DNA of 64,000 nt from Closterium sp. NIES-65. Taxonomy: Eukaryota > Streptophyta > Zygnematophyceae > Desmidiales > Closteriaceae. Position 1 is the first letter of the stretch. Each line of letters opens with the position of its first letter. Location: NCBI GenBank assembly GCA_948144175.1, contig CANXME010002068.1, positions 2,170,001 through 2,234,000 of the forward strand, in the 5' to 3' direction. The position numbers and the translations under genes were made by a program. The notes under the pieces were generated by a model. It did not search any database and was not told the DNA's origin. It saw nothing but the letters and a program-made list of their open reading frames with translations. This document shows positions 1 through 10,713 of the stretch, in pieces.

Positions 1-3173
<3,173 letters not shown>

Positions 3174-3331
3174 CACCTAGTGACTTAGCCTCTCAAGCCT
3201 CCCCTAGCCTCCCTAGCCTCCCTAGCCTCCCATTGTTCGGTTCTCTTTGCATTTGTTTCTCCTAACCGAGCGGAGAGAGAGGAGAGAGAGGCAAGCACTA
3301 ATCGCAACACAGGGGCAAGCGGAGGTCGGAT

Positions 3332-4552
3332 CTACATCCGGTGTGCTCCAAGGGCATGGAGAATGCCAGTTAGGGTCCGCCACAGCTCCCGGACCACCAG
3401 CGTACTTGCGCCGATCGCCGCGGCTCCAGATCCAGCGCGCAAATGCCGCTTCAAGCTCCGGACAGCCTCGTCCAGCTGTCCCGCAGCAGCAGCGCCACCC
3501 TCCGCGGGCGCAGCCAGCACGGGCGCCAGCAGCACGGCGAGCTGGTCCGCCGCATCCAAGCATGTCTCGCGCGGACGGTCGCGAAACGTCTCAGGAGGGA
3601 CCAGAGGGAGTGAGGAGTGAGCAAGGACTTGTATCAGCAGCAACGCGTGGAGACTCTCGGCGAGGCGGTGGAGCTGCCCGAGAGTCGATGCGGGAACACG
3701 CGTCTGCGGAGGCTGAAGCGCCTTCGCCAGGAATTGGAGCGGCTCATCAGCTCCATACTGAGCCGCTGCCGCGCCACCACCCGCGGCCACAAACTCCACC
3801 CCCGCAACAGGCGGAACCGTCGGCAGATGCAGACGAGAGCCGGGAGCTGGCGCCGCTACAGAGGGAGAGGGAGCAGACGGGACGAGGACAGGGGAAGGAA
3901 ATAGAACGGTCGGCGGAGGGACCATAGGAGGCACAGGCGGACGAGGAGCCACGCGCGCCGGCGCAGCCCGCGGCGATCTGCTCTGGCTCTGCGCCGCCCT
4001 CTCCTCGCGAACAGCGCGGGAGACTTCCCGCTGAAGATCGGCCATCGTCACCGGCGGGCGGTACCCCCCACCACGCCCGCGGGGACCCCTCCAGTCCCCC
4101 TGACCACCGGGGCGAGCAGGCCAGTCACGCTGCTGCTGGTGTCGCCGAGGAGAATCACGACGGCGACGAGACGACTTGCGATCCTGGTGAGGCGAGGGGG
4201 AATGAGGGCGAGACGATCGGCAATCAGGCGACGGGGGGCGCACCGGCTGACCAGCCGGGTCCACTGTCGCCGCAACAGGCCCGGATTGCGCCGCCGCTAA
4301 AGGCGCAACCGACGGAACCGGGCCGCCAGTGGTGGCGGACGCCGCATTCGTCGACGAAACAGAAGCCGGTGCCGGCGCGTTGGGGACGGAAGCAGGCGGA
4401 GCAACGGGCGCCCCAGCTCCAAGAGCAGCCGCAGGAACAGACGGGCCAGCTCCCAACACGGCAAGGGGATCCGCGGGTGCGTGGGGAAGAGTCTTTTCAG
4501 CGACTGTTGTCGAGGGCGTCGGAGCCGGCGGTTCAGGGGGCTCCGTCGGCAT
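3332..4552 (-). CDS. antisense ORF of LINE copy 2, 406 aa, Pro/Arg-rich with conserved helical C-terminus
   Basis: This is an ATG-initiated minus-strand ORF inside the 5' part of a plus-strand LINE. Residues 1-105 are Pro/Ala/Ser-rich. Residues 106-165 are basic and RS/RG-rich (SSRRRRDSPRR, GPRGRGGGY). Residues 170-188 can form a charged helix starting MADLQREVSRAV. Residues 195-235 are Pro-rich. Residues 287-406 look like a folded, Leu-rich helical domain ending ALGAHRM. The C-terminal domain matches the antisense ORF of LINE copy 3: both have AE-x-L, PP-x2-F-x3-PR, an AA-x2-L segment, a VVR-x-LW motif and a final A-x-RM. The plus-strand frames of the same regions show no such similarity, so I take the minus strand as coding. 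The basic region plus helical domain would fit a nucleic-acid-binding, Gag/ORF1-like particle protein. That function is inference; I do not recognise the family. Confidence 0.65.
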   Translation of the reverse strand: MPTEPPEPPAPTPSTTVAEKTLPHAPADPLAVLGAGPSVPAAALGAGAPVAPPASVPNAPAPASVSSTNAASATTGGPVPSVAPLAAAQSGPVAATVDPAGQPVRPPSPDCRSSRPHSPSPHQDRKSSRRRRDSPRRHQQQRDWPARPGGQGDWRGPRGRGGGYRPPVTMADLQREVSRAVREERAAQSQSRSPRAAPARVAPRPPVPPMVPPPTVLFPSPVLVPSAPSPSVAAPAPGSRLHLPTVPPVAGVEFVAAGGGAAAAQYGADEPLQFLAKALQPPQTRVPASTLGQLHRLAESLHALLLIQVLAHSSLPLVPPETFRDRPRETCLDAADQLAVLLAPVLAAPAEGGAAAAGQLDEAVRSLKRHLRAGSGAAAIGASTLVVRELWRTLTGILHALGAHRM

Positions 4553-4620
4553 GGTCGCCTTTCCGGGCCCCGACTAAGGCAGGGCGACCACAGCCGACCA
4601 GGCGGCAGCGCGCACTGGCG

Positions 4621-4953
4621 ATGGCTCAGATGCACCGGCAATCACCATCTGGAGATCGGGGAGGCAGCGGGGCCAGGAGGCAGGTTACGAGCGGGGCAGG
4701 CGGATGTCCGGAAAACGGGTACCAAGCGGCGGGGCGTAGGGCTTTAAGGGCTCTGGAGGCAACTAATGAGGATTATGAGGATGACGAGATAAGGGACCCA
4801 CCTTATAGGGAAGAATCCCTCCCTCCAAGCGAAGACGAGGGGACCGAGGACGAAGGCAGTACACGGGAGGCAGCGGGAAGAGGAGTAGCGCGGGTAGGGC
4901 TCCGCTACAGAGGGAGAGGGAGCAGACAGGACGAGGACAGGGGAAGGAAATAG
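4621..4953 (+). pseudogene. truncated 5' end of the LINE sense ORF, repeat unit 1
   Basis: The frame begins with the same ATG context (GCGATGGCTCAGATGC) as the main ORF at 6719. It encodes the acidic N-terminal region (NEDYEDDEIRD, SEDEGTEDEG), then crosses the repeat junction at 4902/4903 and stops at TAG 4951-4953 after an unrelated basic tail. It lacks RT and endonuclease and is a by-product of the tandem duplication. Confidence 0.7.
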
Positions 4954-5601
4954 AACGGTCAGCGGAGGGACCATAGGAGGCACAGGCGGACGAGGAGCCA
5001 CGCGCGCCGGCGCAGCCCGCGGCGATCTGCTCTGGCTCTGCGCCGCCCTCTCCTCGCGAACAGCCCGGGAGACTTCCCGCTGAAGATCGGCCATCGTCAC
5101 CGGCGGGCGGTACCCCCCACCGCGCCCACGGGGACCCCTCCAGTCCCCCTGACCACCGGGGCGAGCAGGCCAGTCACGCTGCTGCTGGTGTCGCCGAGGA
5201 GAATCACGACGGCGACGAGACGACTTGCGATCCTGGTGAGGCGAGGGGGAATGAGGGCGAGACGATCGGCAATCAGGCGACGGGGGGCGCACCGGCTGAC
5301 CAGCCGGGTCCACTGTCGCCGCAACAGGCCCGGATTGCGCCGCCGCTAAAGGCGCAACCGACGGAACCGGGCCGCCAGTGGTGGCGGACGCCGCATTCGT
5401 CGACGAAACAGAAGCCGGTGCCGGCGCGTTGGGGACGGAAGCAGGCGGAGCAACGGGCGCCCCAGCTCCAAGAGCAGCCGCAGGAACAGACGGGCCAGCT
5501 CCCAACACGGCAAGGGGATCCGCGGGTGCGTGGGGAAGAGTCTTTTCAGCGACTGTTGTCGAGGGCGTCGGAGCCGGCGGTTCAGGGGGCTCCGTCGGCA
5601 T
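4744..5601 (-). pseudogene. truncated antisense ORF, repeat unit 2
   Basis: This 285-aa minus-strand ORF starts with the same MPTEPPEP N-terminus as the 406-aa ORF and keeps the Pro-rich and RS/RG-rich parts. At the repeat junction it runs into the complement of the sense N-terminal region and ends in a short hydrophobic tail. The conserved C-terminal helical domain is missing, so it is probably non-functional or a dominant variant. Confidence 0.6.
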
Positions 5602-5669
5602 GGTCGCCTTTCCGGGCCCCGACTAAGGCAGGGCGACCACAGCCGACCAGGCGGCAGCGCGCACTGGCG

Positions 5670-6002
5670 ATGGCTCAGATGCACCGGCAATCACCATCTG
5701 GAGATCGGGGAGGCAGCGGGGCCAGGAGGCAGGTTACGAGCGGGGCAGGCGGATGTCCGGAAAACGGGTACCAAGCGGCGGGGCGTAGGGCTTTAAGGGC
5801 TCTGGAGGCAACTAATGAGGATTATGAGGATGACGAGATAAGGGACCCACCTTATAGGGAAGAATCCCTCCCTCCAAGCGAAGACGAGGGGACCGAGGAC
5901 GAAGGCAGTACACGGGAGGCAGCGGGAAGAGGAGTAGCGCGGGTAGGGCTCCGCTACAGAGGGAGAGGGAGCAGACAGGACGAGGACAGGGGAAGGAAAT
6001 AG
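5670..6002 (+). pseudogene. truncated 5' end of the LINE sense ORF, repeat unit 2
   Basis: This is the same fragment as in unit 1, exactly 1049 bp downstream. The ATG is at 5670, followed by the acidic N-terminal region. The frame crosses the junction at 5951/5952 and terminates at 6000-6002. No catalytic domain is present. Confidence 0.7.
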
Positions 6003-6650
6003 AACGGTCAGCGGAGGGACCATAGGAGGCACAGGCGGACGAGGAGCCACGCGCGCCGGCGCAGCCCGCGGCGATCTGCTCTGGCTCTGCGCCGCCCTCT
6101 CCTCGCGAACAGCCCGGGAGACTTCCCGCTGAAGATCGGCCATCGTCACCGGCGGGCGGTACCCCCCACCGCGCCCACGGGGACCCCTCCAGTCCCCCTG
6201 ACCACCGGGGCGAGCAGGCCAGTCACGCTGCTGCTGGTGTCGCCGAGGAGAATCACGACGGCGACGAGACGACTTGCGATCCTGGTGAGGCGAGGGGGAA
6301 TGAGGGCGAGACGATCGGCAATCAGGCGACGGGGGGCGCACCGGCTGACCAGCCGGGTCCACTGTCGCCGCAACAGGCCCGGATTGCGCCGCCGCTAAAG
6401 GCGCAACCGACGGAACCGGGCCGCCAGTGGTGGCGGACGCCGCATTCGTCGACGAAACAGAAGCCGGTGCCGGCGCGTCGGGGACGGAAGCAGGCGGAGC
6501 AACGGGCGCCCCAGGTCCAAGAGCAACCGCAGGAACAGACGGGCCAGCTCCCAACACGGCAAGGGGATCCGCGGGTGCGTGGGGAAGAGTCTTTTCAGCG
6601 ACTGTTGTCGAGGGCGTCGGAGCCGGCGGTTCAGGGGGCTCCGCCGGCAT
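5793..6650 (-). pseudogene. truncated antisense ORF, repeat unit 3
   Basis: This is a 285-aa minus-strand ORF from ATG at 6650 (N-terminus MPAEPPEP). It has the same structure and the same loss of the C-terminal domain as the unit 2 copy. Its start codon faces the ATG of the main RT ORF across 68 bp. Confidence 0.6.
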
Positions 6651-6718
6651 GGTCGCCTTTCCGGGCCCCGACTAAGGCAGGGCGACCACAGCCGACCAGG
6701 CGGCAGCGCGCACTGGCG
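6651..6718. promoter_or_regulatory. 68-bp divergent gap between antisense and sense start codons
   Basis: The antisense ATG (6650) and the sense ATG (6719) face away from each other across 68 bp of GC-rich DNA (GGTCGCCTTTCC...GCACTGGCG). The same gap occurs in units 1 and 2. In copy 3 the corresponding ATGs (12063 and 12198) are 134 bp apart. The layout suggests that two divergent transcripts, or at least two divergent translation starts, come from this region. I see no TATA box in the gap, so promoters may lie inside the flanking coding DNA. This is inference. Confidence 0.4.
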
Positions 6719-9700
6719 ATGGCTCAGATGCACCGGCAATCACCATCTGGAGATCGGGGAGGCAGCGGGGCCAGGAGGCAGGTTACGAGCGGGGCAGGCG
6801 GAGGTCCGGAAAACGGGTACCAAGCGGCGGGGCGTAGGGCTTTAAGGGCTCTGGAGGCAACAAATGAGGATTATGAGGATGACGAGATAAGGGACCCACC
6901 TTATAGGGAAGAATCCCTCCCTCCAAGCGAAGACGAGGGGACCGAGGACGAAGGCAGTACACGGGAGGCAGCGGGAAGAGGAGTAGCGCGGGTAGGGCTC
7001 TTGGCCACGCAAGCAGCACAGGCGGCTCAGCGACTGTCCGATGCCAATCGAACGGGTGAAATTCCAACCCCAATCCTGCCAGGGCGGACGGGTCGCGCTC
7101 GACGAAATCAGACCGCTACTCCCAATGTCGCGACGCGCCAAACCACTCCGACACCCCGCTATTTTTCCCCTGACGAACTGGCGAAGAGAGCAGACCTGTT
7201 CGCAACAATCTCGAGCTGGGACATCGCGGCACTCTGCGACAGTCGCCAGCCTTCGCTGACACGTCGTTTACCGCCTACTCTGTGCCAACTGTTCTCGCTA
7301 GCGCTTCTGACACCGTTACTCCACCTATCGCAAAACCCTGAATCCGAGGAGGGTTGGCGCTTGCTGCTGTTCCTCCCGCGCCTAACACTTCGCCAGACCT
7401 CGCCACAACGACCGAACTGGCCGCGGGTCAAAGCCCAGCTCGGAGCCTTTCAGCGCGGCGAATGGGGGCAGCCATACCAGAACGCAGTCGACGCGGTCAA
7501 CACACCCCCACCGCCACGACACCAGCCTGACACGACCGGAGTCATCAGCCGAGCCGAGGGCCTGGCGAAACGTGGCAGCCTACGCAGGGCCGTGCTGGCC
7601 CTGGAGTCAACACCCGTCTGCACCCCGAGCCAGGAAATATTAGAAGAGCTGCGACAGAAGCACCCGCCAGCAGTACCCGATGCAGTGACCTGGCCTGAGC
7701 CACCAGAGTCAAAACTTTCCATCACTCATGCTGAGTTCTCCAAGCTTCTTGGAAGGTGCGAGAACGGGGTAGGGGCCGGACCTTCGGGTACGACATTTGA
7801 GCACCTACGTGACGCGGCGATCACCAACGGAATGGTTAGCACCCATCTGCACGCCTTGGTCAATACCATTCTCGGAGGGAATTTGCCAGGCCCGGTCGCA
7901 AAAATCCTGACCGCGTCACGGCTCATAGCTCAGGCCAAGCCTGGGGGAGGAGCCCGGCCAATTGCGATAGGCGAATGCTTGACAAGGCTGACGGCCAAGG
8001 CAGCCCTGATAGCCATGGGAGAAGCTGCACGCGAACATTTCCTGCCAATTCAGTACGGCGTGGCAGTGCCAGGTGGAGCTGAGGCAGTAATACACGCAGC
8101 CAGGGCTTTCTTGGATGCTCGTCCCAACAGCCTGGTCCTGCAAGCCGATATATCGAACGCATTCAACAGCATTTCGCGACATGCCATCGCCACTGCGTTA
8201 CAGGAGCCCGGACTCTCGCCACAACAGACATTTGTAAAACTGACGTACGGTAACCCGTCGCAGCTGTTCCTCGACTCTGATTTCAACAGCGAACCACTGC
8301 AAAGTGAACGGGGCGTTCGGCAGGGTGATCCACTAGGCCCGTTACTGTTTGCAGCGGGAATACACCCCACGCTCCGCGAGATTACAGTGGCACACCCCAA
8401 CGTGCTCTGCTTGGCATATGCGGACGATGTCACCTTCCTGGGTGACACTTCGTGCACTGTAGCAGCATTCACAGACTTCACAGCCAAGCTGGCATGCCTG
8501 GGCCTGACGCATAATCCGCAGAAATGTGCGGCCTGGAGCTCGACGACAGTCACACAAGCGCAACTCCCACCCGGGGTGCCGATTTCAACGGACGGGGTAC
8601 GACTCCTTGGTAGCTACGTGGGGACAGACGTCGGAGCAGCCAAGTTCCTAACCGAACAGTTAGCCGAAATGACAAAGCCGCTGCCACTAATAGAACGAGC
8701 TGACCCCCAAGTAGCCGCGCTTCTACTCACGCGATGCATTTCTAGACGAGTAGCCTACCTCATTAGAACAACACCGCTTCACCTACTCCCCCGCGACACC
8801 TGGAGCCAGTGGGGTCGGGACCTGCTCACTACCTTACTCACCTCCTGCGACATCCGCATGCCAACTTGCCGCACTGAGCAAGCACGTGTGTGGGAGCAGG
8901 CGTCGCTGCCCACATCGCTAGGAGGCATCGGCATTACAAACCCGCTCGTTGAAGGAATCTACGGTTTTACAGCAAGTTTCACCCAAGCGGCGTTGTTCTT
9001 GTCCTCCCTGGCGCTAGCACCGGAGAATGCCTTGACGATCGCTCAGAACCACATGCTACTGCCAAGAGATGACAGCACGCCGATGCATTCCTGGCTCAAG
9101 GAGTGCGAAGCAGGTCTGCCACTAGACGCGCGCGAGATCCTAGAGAAGGAGCGGCTGGAGCGATCGGATATTAGGCTGCAACATGTGCTCGGGCTAAAGG
9201 TACACGGAAGCAGATATGTGGTACAGGTCCAGGCAACCAGGCGCATGCGGTTGAACCCACTGTCAGGCCACACGCAGCGTATGTTTTCGCTGACCGGGTA
9301 TGGCACCGGCGATTGGCTCACCGCGATCCCCATTGAGCCCACCAGACGGATAGGCCCCGTACACTTCGCCAATGCCGTTCGATTCCGCCTGGCCCTCCCC
9401 TTTTCAACCCCTAAGAACTGCGACTGTGCGGACAAGACCGCCATCACCGATCCCCGCCTACCGAACCATCTCCTCCGCTGCGGTTTGGGCAAACACCGCA
9501 TCAACACCCACAACGAGCTACGGGATGCGTGCATTAGCATGGCGCAGCACGCATGTTTCATTGTTCACGGCGAGTCGGCCGCCCATTGCCCTATCGAGGA
9601 CCAAACCGCCGACTTTACAATGACGGATAGAAGCAGTGGGGCGGTTTATGTCTGTGATGTCACCATCACGGACCCCATCAGCACGAGAGACCCAGAGGCG

Positions 9701-9952
9701 CAGAAAGGCAGGGGATGGGCGGCACGGGAACAAGCCGATAAGAAAATACAGCATTACGCCAACCGGCCAGAGACGGTTGGCTTCTTCCCATTGGCAGTCG
9801 ACACCTATGGTTGCCCATGCGCGGAAGTACCAACCTTCCTGAAGCTCCTCGCAGACACGGCGGCTCGGCGCCACTTTAACGCCGACTCCAAATCCTTTTA
9901 TGCCGCCAAGTTCCTGCACCAGTTTCGGCAGCGATGGTCAGTGGCCCTCTAA
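6719..9952 (+). CDS. LINE ORF: reverse transcriptase and restriction-like endonuclease
   Basis: The ORF is open upstream from a GTG at 6467, but the first ATG is at 6719 (GGCGATGG context), giving 1077 aa. Counting from 6467, the order is an acidic N-terminal region (about 130-165), a conserved pre-RT region with LLFLPRLTLRQ, then RT at about 430-700. RT shows GPSGTTFEHL, ARPIAIGE, motif A with Asp561 (ADISNAFNS), motif B RQGDPLGPLLFA and the YADD box at 651-654. The knuckle is C985, C987, H1001 and C1005. The endonuclease has Asp1049 and Asp1064 in AD-x14-DVT, followed by KGRGWAAREQADKK. Compared with copy 1 the frame ends early: TAA at 9950-9952 replaces a CAG, and the usual last 44 codons follow in frame to TAG at 10085-10087. 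No APE domain is present. The protein would do target-primed reverse transcription. Confidence 0.88.
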   Translation: MAQMHRQSPSGDRGGSGARRQVTSGAGGGPENGYQAAGRRALRALEATNEDYEDDEIRDPPYREESLPPSEDEGTEDEGSTREAAGRGVARVGLLATQAAQAAQRLSDANRTGEIPTPILPGRTGRARRNQTATPNVATRQTTPTPRYFSPDELAKRADLFATISSWDIAALCDSRQPSLTRRLPPTLCQLFSLALLTPLLHLSQNPESEEGWRLLLFLPRLTLRQTSPQRPNWPRVKAQLGAFQRGEWGQPYQNAVDAVNTPPPPRHQPDTTGVISRAEGLAKRGSLRRAVLALESTPVCTPSQEILEELRQKHPPAVPDAVTWPEPPESKLSITHAEFSKLLGRCENGVGAGPSGTTFEHLRDAAITNGMVSTHLHALVNTILGGNLPGPVAKILTASRLIAQAKPGGGARPIAIGECLTRLTAKAALIAMGEAAREHFLPIQYGVAVPGGAEAVIHAARAFLDARPNSLVLQADISNAFNSISRHAIATALQEPGLSPQQTFVKLTYGNPSQLFLDSDFNSEPLQSERGVRQGDPLGPLLFAAGIHPTLREITVAHPNVLCLAYADDVTFLGDTSCTVAAFTDFTAKLACLGLTHNPQKCAAWSSTTVTQAQLPPGVPISTDGVRLLGSYVGTDVGAAKFLTEQLAEMTKPLPLIERADPQVAALLLTRCISRRVAYLIRTTPLHLLPRDTWSQWGRDLLTTLLTSCDIRMPTCRTEQARVWEQASLPTSLGGIGITNPLVEGIYGFTASFTQAALFLSSLALAPENALTIAQNHMLLPRDDSTPMHSWLKECEAGLPLDAREILEKERLERSDIRLQHVLGLKVHGSRYVVQVQATRRMRLNPLSGHTQRMFSLTGYGTGDWLTAIPIEPTRRIGPVHFANAVRFRLALPFSTPKNCDCADKTAITDPRLPNHLLRCGLGKHRINTHNELRDACISMAQHACFIVHGESAAHCPIEDQTADFTMTDRSSGAVYVCDVTITDPISTRDPEAQKGRGWAAREQADKKIQHYANRPETVGFFPLAVDTYGCPCAEVPTFLKLLADTAARRHFNADSKSFYAAKFLHQFRQRWSVAL

Positions 9953-10183
9953 AGGGCCCAATCAGTGGGTCTTCTACTCAAGTTGGGCGAGGCAGCAGCA
10001 GCAGAGAACCCGCCTGTAGGGGGTATTGGTCAAGAGTTACACCTAGGGGACTGTTTTGCTGTGGTAGAGCCCTTTCTGGAGCTCTAGGGGAAAAGTGGGT
10101 ATGATTGGTGCTTTGTTTGTTTCTTTGTTACATCCTTATATTGCATGCTTGTACCTTGCTGCCATATCAATACAAGGGCCATT

Positions 10184-10200
10184 AGAGAGAGAGGGGGGGG
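10184..10200. repeat. short GA tract plus G-run after LINE copy 2
   Basis: Ten bases of GA repeat followed by a run of G directly after the 3' end of LINE copy 2 (...GGGCCATT). This is the same junction type as at 3063, but the tract is much shorter and passes straight into another endonuclease fragment. Confidence 0.85.
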
Positions 10201-10380
10201 CGCACAAACACACACAATGAAATTAGAGACAAGTGCGCACGGATGGCACAAGATGCTGGCTTCATGGTGCATATCGAGAAGGCCGCCTTCAGCCCAGTGG
10301 AGGAGAAGAAGGCAGACCTGGCCTTACGCTGCCGCTCTACTGACGCCGTCTACATATGCGATGTAACGGTAACGGACCCC

Positions 10381-10384
<4 letters not shown>
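10198..10384 (+). pseudogene. isolated fragment of a third LINE endonuclease domain
   Basis: An uninterrupted 187-bp reading frame encodes RTNTHNEIRDKCARMAQDAG, then KKADLALRC and YICDVTVTDPI. It corresponds to the part of the LINE ORF between the zinc knuckle and the end of the endonuclease active-site segment, including both catalytic Asp positions. The sequence differs from both other families in the window. It is held between two GA tracts, and its right edge is ...GACCCCATCAG followed by AGAGAG. It is either a severely truncated element or a remnant left by recombination between GA tracts. Confidence 0.75.
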
Positions 10385-10460
<76 letters not shown>

Positions 10461-10467
10461 GAGAGAG
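10385..10467. repeat. (GA)n microsatellite before LINE copy 3
   Basis: About 83 bp of GA repeat with single interruptions (ACAG, ATAG). It lies between the endonuclease fragment and the 5' end of LINE copy 3, which begins CGTCTTACTTAGCCTCT. Confidence 0.95.
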
Positions 10468-10497
10468 CGTCTTACTTAGCCTCTTCCACCCTCCACC

Positions 10498-10504
10498 TAT
10501 ATAA
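10498..10504 (+). promoter_or_regulatory. possible TATA box in the LINE copy 3 leader
   Basis: TATATAA lies 31 bp inside the element in an otherwise C/T-rich leader (CCACCTATATAATGGCC). It could drive a sense transcript, although a sense promoter placed here would make the RNA lose the first bases of the element. Copy 2 has no matching TATA, so this may be chance. Confidence 0.3.
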
Positions 10505-10713
10505 TGGCCTCTCGGCCTATGATCTAGCTCATTATTTGCTTGGTTCTTCAAAGCATTTTTCCGGCTCTCGCGGGCGCGGTCTTCGGCTGCGCGTGAGAGG
10601 TGACAAGATCTCTACAACCGTGGTCAACTAGCAAGACCGACAACGACAATGGCATGCAATGACATCTAGGCAGGATCACATGGAACGGGTCTACACGCGC
10701 GCGAGAGCTGCGC

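Larger units (their letters stand above)
3854..7000. repeat. three tandem copies of a 1049-bp unit
   Basis: The units are 3854-4902, 4903-5951 and 5952-7000. Each starts at CGCTACAGAGGGAGAGG and ends at GTAGGGCTC, and they differ by only scattered single bases. Each unit holds the start of the antisense ORF, the divergent gap and the start of the sense ORF. Because 1049 is not a multiple of three, reading frames break at each internal junction. Units 1 and 2 therefore carry truncated sense ORFs, and units 2 and 3 carry truncated antisense ORFs. Only the outermost ORFs (antisense from unit 1, sense from unit 3) are complete. Confidence 0.97.

Noticed and set aside
9950..9952. Alternative genetic code (TAA/TAG = Gln)
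   Set aside because: Stops also replace Trp and Arg codons, and intact ORFs end at TAG or TGA at expected positions, so ordinary nonsense mutation explains the data.
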